From JADJPF01 sp964492845 (GTDB taxonomy: Bacteria; Acidobacteriota; Blastocatellia; Chloracidobacteriales; JADJPF01), in assembly GCA_964492845.1 (NCBI GenBank), contig CAZBMZ010000003.1, forward strand, positions 62,001 through 126,000: a DNA stretch of 64,000 nucleotides. The letters run 5' to 3'. Made by a program: the position numbers and the translations under genes. Positions 45,100 to 52,857 of the stretch are shown piece after piece. The notes beneath the pieces were generated by a model. The model ran no database searches and was not told the DNA's origin. It saw only the letters and a list, made by a program, of their open reading frames with translations. Numbering within the stretch: the stretch's first letter is position 1; every line of letters begins with the position of its first letter.

Positions 45100-45173
45100 G
45101 TTATTTTATTAACAGTAAGATCCAAAGAATTTGCGTAAAGCCTCCATAAAGCTAATCCAGTAAAAACACTTGC

Positions 45174-45202
45174 TAGGTCACAACTTTTTTAGTTGTGACC
45201 TA
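45174..45202. terminator. Strong hairpin between convergent genes
   Basis: A perfect 12-bp stem TAGGTCACAACT / AGTTGTGACCTA (45174-45185 and 45191-45202) with a TTTTT loop lies between the esterase (plus) and the minus-strand gene ending at 45224. There is no long U tract on either side, so it may need Rho or act as an attenuator or mRNA 3'-end stabiliser. Confidence 0.6.
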
Positions 45203-45223
45203 AATTTATATTTAAAGTAAGTT

Positions 45224-46228
45224 TTAATCGTTATTTTCTTCAGTGGTTATATCAATATCAGGAATTTTAGTAGAAACCTGATTGCCCACTTTGACTAAGA
45301 AGTCTTCTGTATCTTGACAATTATTTGGGTCTTTATTTACCAACTCTAGTTTTTGGGTAACTACAACTTGGCAAGTGGTATCTTCTACACTAATTACTTT
45401 GGCTTTTTCATCGTAAACGGAAGATAAATAGAAAGACAAACCTTTAGTTATTTTTTGTTTTTTTCCTACATTTAGTCTTATTGTAGAAATCACCTCATAA
45501 ATATTGGAATGGGAACTATGTTCTAAGTTTTTAATAGTTCTTTTACCAATAATCTCAATAACATTTGCGTCAATGTGTTTTTGTAATAAATGTTTGTATT
45601 CATTGGGAAGAATAAGTTTTCCATAAATTGGTTTTTCCCAATCACCTTGTTTTAGGAAATATAAGCCAAATTGTGTTGGCGAAAAGTCCTTAGAAATTTG
45701 AACACAAAAATCAGCAATATTTTCTTTAGGCACTAAATAATGTTGCTCACCCCATTTTACAGGAATATAACTCTTTGAAAATAAAGGATCATTTTTCATA
45801 CGATTAGCATCTGTTTTAGTGAATTTTGGATCAAGAGTTGAGCTTAGTTGCAATAAAGAGGGAGAAAACTCTGTTATATTTCCATAATCCATTTCCCATA
45901 CACTAGAGTGCGCACAAACACTTACATAAGCTAGGTTATAGCCACCTTTAGACCAACGAAGACCAACAAAAGTAGTATCCATTCCAGCTTTGTAGTCTCC
46001 TATCCATTCATTTTCAGGATTAAGTATTTCTGGCTCAATAGATACCCATTTATGTTTAAATTCTTCTAAAGCTTCTAAAGAATAATCTTGTTCACTAAAA
46101 AGCAAAGGTTCTGAAGATAGGGAAGTTTGAAGTCTTCCATATTGGTCTACTTGTGCTAAACATAATGAAACATTTACTACAAAGTAAACTATTACAAACA
46201 AAATAGATAAACATACTTGTTTGAGCAT
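45224..46228 (-). CDS. Secreted protein of unknown function
   Basis: A 334-residue protein with a signal peptide (hydrophobic about 8-24, then AQVDQYGR). I do not recognise a domain. It has aromatic-rich segments such as GDYKAGMDTTFVGLRWSKGG and YGKLILPNEYKHLL and two Cys-containing regions. The acidic tail (DIDITTEENND) ends it. It is the last gene of a minus-strand group with the RCK protein (57 nt gap). Composition resembles its neighbours, so transfer is not suggested. Confidence 0.6.
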   Translation of the reverse strand: MLKQVCLSILFVIVYFVVNVSLCLAQVDQYGRLQTSLSSEPLLFSEQDYSLEALEEFKHKWVSIEPEILNPENEWIGDYKAGMDTTFVGLRWSKGGYNLAYVSVCAHSSVWEMDYGNITEFSPSLLQLSSTLDPKFTKTDANRMKNDPLFSKSYIPVKWGEQHYLVPKENIADFCVQISKDFSPTQFGLYFLKQGDWEKPIYGKLILPNEYKHLLQKHIDANVIEIIGKRTIKNLEHSSHSNIYEVISTIRLNVGKKQKITKGLSFYLSSVYDEKAKVISVEDTTCQVVVTQKLELVNKDPNNCQDTEDFLVKVGNQVSTKIPDIDITTEENND

Positions 46229-46284
46229 AAAACCTTCTTTATTTGGCTAAAATCATAACTGACAAAATTATAACCTAAATTTAT

Positions 46285-47370
46285 TTAAGCAGGTTTATTT
46301 AATTTTTCTAAATCACGCAAGCTTTCGGATGTTGTAATAATTAAAAGTTTTGCACCTGATGTTAATATAAAACCTGGGTTTGGATTCCAATCTACTTCTA
46401 CCTCTGTTTGATAAAGTGCAATGGTAAGTTCTAAGCGGCTACGTAGTTGATCCAATGACCAGCCGATTAGCTGCGATCTTTCGCTTACAACAAACTCTAC
46501 AGTATTAAGTTGAACATTGTTAAATACAAAAGAATTTATTACATTATGCTCTGTTACTGCTGCTGCAAAAACTGGTGCTGCAATAGCGGAAGTGCTAAAA
46601 ACACAATGAATATTAAAGCTTTTAGCAATTTTACGAGCTAAAGTTTCGTCAAACATTCGCATAACAATCCTAATATTAGGCGATAGAGATCGAGCATCAA
46701 TAGCTATTTCAAGATTTGCTAGATCGTCATCTGTAACAACAATTATTGCTTGTGCTTTAGAAATATTTGCTTGTTTTAAGACTTCTTCCCGACGTGCATC
46801 GGCAATAATTACGGGAATATCTAGTTTGCGAATTTCTTCTACAAATAAAGAATCTTTCATTTCTATAACTACACATTCTAAGTTATTACGTAGTAGATTT
46901 TGCACAATCCTATAGCCAACATGTCCTAAACCGCAAACAATCACATGATCTGTATAAGTTGAAGCTAGCAAAATATGCCATTCCTTTCTTTGGCTGCGTT
47001 TTTGGAAAAGCAAACTACCTAAACGTGCAATAGTGTCTGTAATTATTAACACTCCTAAAATAGGGAGCAAAATAAATAAATATTCCAAATAAGAATCTTG
47101 TGGATAAGCTAAGATAGGTTCTCCAAAAATAGCATGAATTGTGTAGTAAAAATCTTCTGTCCAATTTGTTCTTCTATTGTTTGGGTAAGGATAATAATAA
47201 TGAATTAAAGTTGTTCCTAAAGTTAACTCAATAATAAGTAGCCATAGAGAAAAACGGAATTCATGCTGAACAATACGCAGCAATCTTAACTCAGTAATAG
47301 CATACCTTTTTAGCTTGCGGACGAATTTTTGAGCCGATTTATATAATTTTGAATGTTTATAAATTGACAC
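46285..47370 (-). CDS. RCK-domain potassium channel-like protein without selectivity filter
   Basis: A 361-residue protein. Two hydrophobic segments (about 40-58 and 90-112) flank a pore-like stretch that reads DFYYTIHAIFGEPILAYPQD and lacks the TxGYGD filter. A Rossmann RCK-N domain follows (HVIVCGLGHVGYRIVQNLL; VIIADARREEVL; IIVVTDDDLANLEIAIDAR) and an RCK-C/TrkA-C domain (about 280-355). The start is GTG 47370, 3 nt after the upstream stop and without ribosome site, so coupled. It may be a NAD-binding regulatory partner rather than a K+ channel. Confidence 0.7.
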   Translation of the reverse strand: MSIYKHSKLYKSAQKFVRKLKRYAITELRLLRIVQHEFRFSLWLLIIELTLGTTLIHYYYPYPNNRRTNWTEDFYYTIHAIFGEPILAYPQDSYLEYLFILLPILGVLIITDTIARLGSLLFQKRSQRKEWHILLASTYTDHVIVCGLGHVGYRIVQNLLRNNLECVVIEMKDSLFVEEIRKLDIPVIIADARREEVLKQANISKAQAIIVVTDDDLANLEIAIDARSLSPNIRIVMRMFDETLARKIAKSFNIHCVFSTSAIAAPVFAAAVTEHNVINSFVFNNVQLNTVEFVVSERSQLIGWSLDQLRSRLELTIALYQTEVEVDWNPNPGFILTSGAKLLIITTSESLRDLEKLNKPA

Positions 47371-47373
47371 AAT

Positions 47374-48345
47374 TTATTTAGATAAAGTTAAGTTAATAGA
47401 TTTTAATCGCTCATTATCTAAAAACCATTGATTGTCAAATCGTCTGATTTGGTAGTCTCCTTCAAAGGTTTGTTTTGTTGCATCTGAATCAATTAATCTA
47501 AATTGAATACGCAGTAACGCGCTAGTTTCGCTTTTAATCATCAATTTAAGTGTATTTAATTCTACGGCTTTAATTTCCTTAAAACGACGACGAAGAGAGT
47601 CTACCGTTTGTTGACCTTGCATTTTTGACGACAAAGTTTCATAAGCTGCATTTAATTTTGTATTGGCTGCTTCCTCTGTTATTCCTAATTGAACAGCAGC
47701 CGTTAAATTAGCATAAAAAGAAAGCAGTGCTAAAGCGGGATGATTTGGAACTAGAGAAAAATCTTTGCCGTCCCATCGGTAAATCGTGTAGCTACTATCT
47801 CCTTTTCCTTGAGTTTGTAGCATTATTAAATCATCTTGTTTATCAAAGTCTATATCTGTTACTAAAGCTGGTTGCCAAGTTTTATCGGTAAATGGTGAGC
47901 CTTTTTTATAAAGATTTGTGGATTGAGCAATTTTTTGAGCTACCCCATTTTTATCAATATTAAATAAAACTGCATAAGTTCCTGTTTGGTAAGGTGCTTT
48001 TGGGTCAGTGCCACTTTCTACAGCAATAAAAGCTAATACTTCTTCTGTTTCGGCCTGTGTAAATTTGCCTATTGTTCGGCTAAGAACAGAAATTTGATGA
48101 CTTTCTACGTCCCCAACTTGATAGCGAATTTCTTTACTAGGCTTTTCTTTATCTTCCGAAGGAGTTTGATAGCTTAAAGATTGACTAGGATAAAGCAGTC
48201 TTAAAACTCCAACATCATCAAGTTTGACATATTTTTCTAATAGATTATTAGTATTATTCTGAGAGCTATTTTCCTGTAGGTTAGAAAATGCAACATTATA
48301 AAAGCAGATGGTGAGAACTAAAGCTAGTAAAGCTTTTTTAAGCAT
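47374..48345 (-). CDS. Secreted protein of unknown function
   Basis: A 323-residue exported protein (signal peptide about 1-20). The middle (FVAVESGTDPK..., ITDIDFDKQDDLIMLQTQGK) resembles a single VCBS/FG-GAP-like blade. The C-terminus has a segment (VELNTLKLMIKSETSALLRI, then GDYQIRRFDNQWFLDNERL) like a nuclear-transport-factor-2-type fold, but I cannot name the family. It follows the pseudo-M1 gene and precedes the RCK gene by 3 nt. Its ATG has no adjacent Shine-Dalgarno; see the hairpin entry before it. Confidence 0.65.
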   Translation of the reverse strand: MLKKALLALVLTICFYNVAFSNLQENSSQNNTNNLLEKYVKLDDVGVLRLLYPSQSLSYQTPSEDKEKPSKEIRYQVGDVESHQISVLSRTIGKFTQAETEEVLAFIAVESGTDPKAPYQTGTYAVLFNIDKNGVAQKIAQSTNLYKKGSPFTDKTWQPALVTDIDFDKQDDLIMLQTQGKGDSSYTIYRWDGKDFSLVPNHPALALLSFYANLTAAVQLGITEEAANTKLNAAYETLSSKMQGQQTVDSLRRRFKEIKAVELNTLKLMIKSETSALLRIQFRLIDSDATKQTFEGDYQIRRFDNQWFLDNERLKSINLTLSK

Positions 48346-48390
48346 ATAGTTTTAAGCCAGTAAGTTTTTAGTTTACTGGCTTAACCTCCT
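48346..48390 (-). promoter_or_regulatory. Hairpin-bridged Shine-Dalgarno site
   Basis: Read on the minus strand, AGGAGG (48390-48385) abuts a perfect 12-bp stem TTAAGCCAGTAA / TTACTGGCTTAA (48384-48373 and 48363-48352) with a 9-nt loop, followed by AACTAT and ATG 48345. A TAA in the frame at 48354-48352 rules out an earlier start. Without the fold the Shine-Dalgarno is 39 nt away; with it, 6 nt. The stem lacks a U tract, so it is a poor terminator for the pseudo-M1 gene. Confidence 0.75.
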
Positions 48391-48407
48391 AAAATTGTTA
48401 TTTTTAT

Positions 48408-50624
48408 TTAATTTTGAGCCGTTTGTTCTCGGCGATAAGGTGCGCTTAGATACTGTTGAGCAACTTGCTGCGCATTGTCATGGTTATCGCCCACTTGAAT
48501 TGCTTTTTGATATTCAGCAACAGCGCGTTCTCTTTGCCCTAACGCATCATAGCAGTTGCCGCGCTTAATATGTGACCAAACCTGCACCCAACGCGGCTGT
48601 AAGTCTAACTCTAAAGCTTCGCCAAAACAATCATTGGCTTTAGGGTAATTTCTTTGCTCAAAATAAAGTAGCCCTAAATTATACCAGGCCCAAGAACTAC
48701 TACGATTTAACTTAATAGCTGCTTGGAATTGTTGCTCTGCTTCAGGATATTCTTGATTGCGAAAATGCTCGATTCCTCGTCGGACAATAACAGAAATGCG
48801 AATTTCTTCAGATACTTTTAGCAATTTGCTATCAGGATCTACTATAACATCCAAAGGTTTTCCTTTTGCTTCAAAGCTAAAATCTACACTTCTGCCTGTC
48901 ATATTTAACTGAGTTCTTTCTGAACCACCTTCATAGAGCAACTCAACATCTACAGGCATACTAAAAGTGTCAACTTCTTGGTTTATTGTTCCACGAATCC
49001 TAAAAGTATTATTTTTAGTTCTTAGCATTTGATAATCAGCACGAAATTCTGGAACACCTGTAGCGTCAACCCATTGACCAAAGAAGTAGCGCATGTCTTT
49101 TCCTATTACTTTATTAGCCAATGATTCAAAATTAGAAATAGTTGCTGGTTTTCCTTGATACTCTTGATAGTAGGTTTTAAGAAGTTTATCAAAAGTTTCT
49201 TCACCTACTGTTAATTTAAGCATTCGATAAACAAATGCGCCTTTATAAAACATAATTGATCGATAAGCTTCTGACTGATCATCAAGTTCTAAAGGAGCGC
49301 GAGCAATAGATGTTTGTGACTCAAATGCCATAGCTCTTTCCATTGCACCACGAGCAACTTCACGAAAAACTACTTCTGGACTGTTAGCTTCTAAAACAGC
49401 TAAAGCACTATATTGAGCTAAACCTTGAGAAAGCCAAACTTCATCAAAAGATCTAAGCACTACAGCTTGACCCCACCATTGATAAGCAGTTTCTCTATAA
49501 AGTAGTTCCCTTGGGACATCATTTAAGCGAAAAGTTTTTTCTGAAAGAAGTGTAACCCCAGCACCAGTTAAGCTATCTAATGATTCGTTATCAATCTCAG
49601 CAAAAACTAATTTATTACCAAAAGCATAAGCACCAAATTTATTATTGTAAAAATCAACTGCCTGGCTTACAGCTTCAGCATATTTTTCTGCTGCTGCTTC
49701 GCTACCAGGTTTAATATAAAAATCTATCTCTCCTGTAGATGTCTTAATATTTCTGGTGATATAACGAGCTATAGCAAATGTTCCTGGTAGTACAGCTTTA
49801 GTGCTAACAAAAGTGTGGATATTTCTTGGACTACTTATTGGGGCAGTGGGTTCTTGATTATTTGCAACAACATAAGAAACTGGTAAAACGGGTAGTGTGG
49901 GCTTACCTTTTTTAGGACTAGGTTTTGTAGTAGCAGGTTTTTTACTAGGTCTTTTTGGAGTAGGCTTAGTTGGTTTTTTAACTGGCTCTGGTTCTGGCTC
50001 TGGTTCTGGTGCTGGAGGAGGTTCTATAACAAAAGGTTTAGTTTGTACTGGTTCAGTACTTAATCCTGCAACTAAATAATCTACAGGTGTAATTAAAGAA
50101 ATTTCATAGGTTGCTGTATCAGCAGCATAACCATGAAAAGGAAACCAACGAGCAGCATAACTTAAGTAAGATCCTTCTTGCCCAACATAAGCAAGCCGCT
50201 TGTTTGCCAATACTCCACCTTGAGGCGAAGATAATGTTCCTTCATAAATAAAATTTAGTGTCAAAGGTTGATTTGCTGCTACTGATGTTCCTAGATCAAT
50301 ACGAACATTTAGCGCGTCTACTGTATCTTGAACAAATTGTAATTCTCTACCATCAGTTGTAGTAATCTTACTAATTTTCAATGCCCCATTCATTTCAAAA
50401 ATTACTGATTGGGTATTTTTTAATGCTTGAAATGTAACAGCAGTATTAGCACGTAGTGTACTAGTATCAGGAATTAATTCTGCTTCAATTTTATAATTAA
50501 GAATATCAATAATAGGTTGATTAGGTTGATTTTGATTTGGTAAAGCAAATACGCTATTTAAGATTAGAAAACATACTAAAATTAATCCAAAAATATTTAT
50601 TAAATTCCGCTGCATTTTTTTCAT
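48408..50624 (-). CDS. M1 aminopeptidase-like pseudoenzyme with C-terminal TPRs
   Basis: A 738-residue exported protein (signal peptide about 1-29). The N-terminal M1 beta-domain is interrupted by a Pro/Lys-rich insert (about residues 205-245). The catalytic region reads LLYRETAYQWWGQAVVLRSF and VWLSQGLAQYS. In M1 enzymes these are HExxH...WLNEG; both His (here Arg and Tyr) and the third ligand Glu (here Gln) are lost. The GAMEN exopeptidase motif is also absent (LTGAG). The end (about 625-735) has TPR units (FRNQEYPEAEQQFQAAIKL). It is likely a binding or scaffold protein. Loss is not due to a frameshift. Confidence 0.85.
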   Translation of the reverse strand: MKKMQRNLINIFGLILVCFLILNSVFALPNQNQPNQPIIDILNYKIEAELIPDTSTLRANTAVTFQALKNTQSVIFEMNGALKISKITTTDGRELQFVQDTVDALNVRIDLGTSVAANQPLTLNFIYEGTLSSPQGGVLANKRLAYVGQEGSYLSYAARWFPFHGYAADTATYEISLITPVDYLVAGLSTEPVQTKPFVIEPPPAPEPEPEPEPVKKPTKPTPKRPSKKPATTKPSPKKGKPTLPVLPVSYVVANNQEPTAPISSPRNIHTFVSTKAVLPGTFAIARYITRNIKTSTGEIDFYIKPGSEAAAEKYAEAVSQAVDFYNNKFGAYAFGNKLVFAEIDNESLDSLTGAGVTLLSEKTFRLNDVPRELLYRETAYQWWGQAVVLRSFDEVWLSQGLAQYSALAVLEANSPEVVFREVARGAMERAMAFESQTSIARAPLELDDQSEAYRSIMFYKGAFVYRMLKLTVGEETFDKLLKTYYQEYQGKPATISNFESLANKVIGKDMRYFFGQWVDATGVPEFRADYQMLRTKNNTFRIRGTINQEVDTFSMPVDVELLYEGGSERTQLNMTGRSVDFSFEAKGKPLDVIVDPDSKLLKVSEEIRISVIVRRGIEHFRNQEYPEAEQQFQAAIKLNRSSSWAWYNLGLLYFEQRNYPKANDCFGEALELDLQPRWVQVWSHIKRGNCYDALGQRERAVAEYQKAIQVGDNHDNAQQVAQQYLSAPYRREQTAQN

Positions 50625-50998
50625 TACTAAAAAGGTGAATTCTATTTTAATAAACTACTTAATCAATAGACTTACACCAACCTCCAAGTTTTTGGAATAA
50701 AGTAGTTTATAGACATACTTAAGTCTAAAAATTAACCCTAGCATAAAATTTTATTTTTATATTTTATTTCTGATATTTGATAAAACAAACTGTTAGTTTA
50801 CTATTAGCACAAAAAACACTTAATAAAAAATAGTAGTTCGATTATATCACCAGAGCAAAGAATTGCAATTGCCTGCTCATCTGTTGTAAGGCTAAGATGC
50901 TACAACTCTATCATTTAGTTGCGTTTAGATCGGGCGGCTAGATAAGCTTTAGCTTATCTTTTACTGAGGTAGGGCAAAGAATCGATAAACTCAAAAAA
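50625..50998. other. Gene-free AT-rich spacer with inverted repeats
   Basis: This 374-bp stretch lies between two minus-strand genes. It has an 8-bp stem AGATAAGC/GCTTATCT (50940-50959) followed by TTT on the plus strand, and a 6-bp inverted repeat GTTGTA/TACAAC (50883-50888 and 50901-50906). Neither faces a gene in the right direction to be its terminator. I see no convincing ORF. The promoter of the pseudo-M1 gene must lie in the right part, but no consensus stands out. Confidence 0.45.
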
Positions 50999-51385
50999 TT
51001 AAAAATCTGCTGAAATATTTAGGTGTTGTTTTATTAAACCATAAATTTGTAGTGGGCTAAAAGGCTTAGTTAAATAGCCTGTTACCCCAATTTCCCTTTG
51101 TTCCTCATCTGAAGGGCTTTCTCCTTTAGCTGAAAGTAGGAAAATTGGTATAGATTGAAACCGGCTATCTTGTCTTAAACGACGACATACAGAAATTCCA
51201 TCCATACGAGGCATTTCTATATCTAAAAAAATTAGATCTGGTAGATGTTGATAGGCTAGTTCCAAACCATCTTCGCCATTAGAAGCACTAATAAGCTCTA
51301 ATTCATCACTTCTAAATAACTCGGTGAAGATTGCCACAATAAATGGCTGATCATCGATAACAAGCAACTTAGGTTTTTCGCTCAT
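50999..51385 (-). CDS. CheY-like response regulator receiver protein
   Basis: A 128-residue single receiver domain with no output domain. KLLVIDDQPFIV carries the acidic pair, DLIFLDIEMPRMDG the phospho-accepting Asp, LLSAKG the Ser/Thr and TGYLTKPFSP the Lys. It is preceded by AGGAT 7 nt before the ATG. No histidine kinase is near. The DUF4388 gene is 7 kb away and both are elements of similar signalling systems in Acidobacteria, but a link is only an inference. Confidence 0.9.
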   Translation of the reverse strand: MSEKPKLLVIDDQPFIVAIFTELFRSDELELISASNGEDGLELAYQHLPDLIFLDIEMPRMDGISVCRRLRQDSRFQSIPIFLLSAKGESPSDEEQREIGVTGYLTKPFSPLQIYGLIKQHLNISADF

Positions 51386-51495
51386 TATTTTATCCTAGAG
51401 ATTTGACTTAGTATTATTAAATGAATATAGAAAGTTAGCTGATAATAAGCCTACCTATAGATATATGTCAATAGGCTATGATGAGCTATTACTGG

Positions 51496-52584
51496 CTATT
51501 TTCTTTTTAAGATAAAAATATATTCATGCTTAAAAATATAAAAACCCCCAACCAAAGCACGATACCGCCATAAGTCTTTTTGGTTACGTTTGCCAGTAGT
51601 GTCTTCAAAATTTTTTACTACAATACTTTTTAATGAAAAACCTAAATTTAATATTTCATTCATTGCTAAAAAACCAAGAGGAATCCAGTCACCATCAACA
51701 TATTTATCTCCAATAACTAGAACTAAATAGCGTCCTTTGTCTAAAATACTAGCTGCATTTGCTGCCACTTTTTTTAGCATAACCAAAAAATTATTTACAG
51801 AATCAGCATTAGACAAATCTTTTGGATCCTGACTAAACTTGATAATGTCAAAATAAGGTGGGTGCATTATAACTAATTGGACAGAACTAATACCTAATTT
51901 TTTTAGTATAAAATCGTAGTCAATCGTAGCACTATCTTCATTAATTATTTTCCAAGCAGTTGAATAATTATTAGGCTCACTATTAATAAAACTAGTAGCT
52001 TTTTCTACAATATTTGATTGAAGTTCAACACCAATACAGTTTCGCCCAAGCCTTTGAGCCTCAATTAAAGTTGTTCCACAACCTAAAAAAGTATCTAAAA
52101 CCCAATCACCTTTTTTAGTGTATCTTTTCATCATTTGATTGGGAATTTGTGGGATAAAATTTCCCCAATAACCAGCAGAATGTACTCCGCTACTATCTCT
52201 TTTATCTATTATCCATAAACTATCCGTCAATATTTCATCGTATTCTTTCCAACGATTTAGATTTATATCATTAATATCATTTGTTTTTATGCTTGTTACA
52301 GCTTTTTCTAGTCGCTTAATATAATAAATTGCTCTTTCTAAAGTTTGTGCATCTTTTATTTGTAATAATTCCTTAGTCAAATAATCTTGGTTAATTTCTA
52401 TTGCTTCTGTATTTAATGAAGTTGGAAGAAATAAAAAATTGTTATTTGTGTCTGATAAATTAATAATTAGTTGAGAGGTACTGTTTTTTAAGTCAGTTAT
52501 ATTTGAGGAAAGCTTTAAATCTTGAAGAATTTGTAAAAAATTATTTTTGTTTAACAATGGTTTGAAGCCACCATTCAGAATCAA
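51496..52584 (-). CDS. Orphan DNA N4/N6 methyltransferase
   Basis: A 362-residue class I DNA methyltransferase. Motif I (SAM binding) is GDWVLDTFLGCGTTLIEA with the FxGxG core; the acid of motif II is in GVEL. Motif IV is MHPPYFDIIKF, an 'HPPY' variant of D/N/SPPY. The order I before IV and the final HEYIFILKRK differ from the beta-class order. About 130 N-terminal residues are unassigned. The start is TTG 52584 and overlaps the small 82-residue gene by 44 nt. No restriction endonuclease gene is adjacent. Confidence 0.8.
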   Translation of the reverse strand: MILNGGFKPLLNKNNFLQILQDLKLSSNITDLKNSTSQLIINLSDTNNNFLFLPTSLNTEAIEINQDYLTKELLQIKDAQTLERAIYYIKRLEKAVTSIKTNDINDINLNRWKEYDEILTDSLWIIDKRDSSGVHSAGYWGNFIPQIPNQMMKRYTKKGDWVLDTFLGCGTTLIEAQRLGRNCIGVELQSNIVEKATSFINSEPNNYSTAWKIINEDSATIDYDFILKKLGISSVQLVIMHPPYFDIIKFSQDPKDLSNADSVNNFLVMLKKVAANAASILDKGRYLVLVIGDKYVDGDWIPLGFLAMNEILNLGFSLKSIVVKNFEDTTGKRNQKDLWRYRALVGGFYIFKHEYIFILKRK

Positions 52585-52789
52585 GATCAGGAGAATTAAA
52601 GTCTATTTCAATGTTGGTTAGCAATTGATCTAATCTTTTTCTGCTTTCTTCAGCAGAAATTACAGGTGTAAAAGCTATACCACTTCCATCATCAGCAATT
52701 AATACTTCTTTTTTATCTAAATCTCTAGCTTTTAGGATTTCGACAATATTTTGTAGGTTACAAAGGTCAATTTTTATTAACTGTGGCAT
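52541..52789 (-). CDS. Small acidic protein overlapping the methyltransferase gene
   Basis: An 82-residue protein with a good ribosome site (AGGAT, 5 nt spacing). The stretch KKEVLIADDGSGIAFTPVI has the 'EVLI..G..IA...PV' shape that Phd/YefM-type antitoxins have near their C-terminus of the DNA-binding part, but the match is weak. The gene overlaps the methyltransferase start by 44 nt, so the two are translationally coupled. I cannot assign a function. Confidence 0.55.
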   Translation of the reverse strand: MPQLIKIDLCNLQNIVEILKARDLDKKEVLIADDGSGIAFTPVISAEESRKRLDQLLTNIEIDFNSPDLDSEWWLQTIVKQK

Positions 52790-52857
52790 TGTTTATCCTA
52801 TGGTATTTTAGCGAGGTGTAACATTAGTTAATATTACACCTCTTACATTAGAAGTTA

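Noticed and set aside
50883..50959. Small RNA or terminator in the spacer
   Set aside because: The stems are short and no transcript direction is supported by a flanking gene or a U tract on the proper side.
52541..52789. Toxin-antitoxin interpretation of the small gene
   Set aside because: The Phd-like resemblance is short, and its coupled partner is a DNA methyltransferase, not a toxin.
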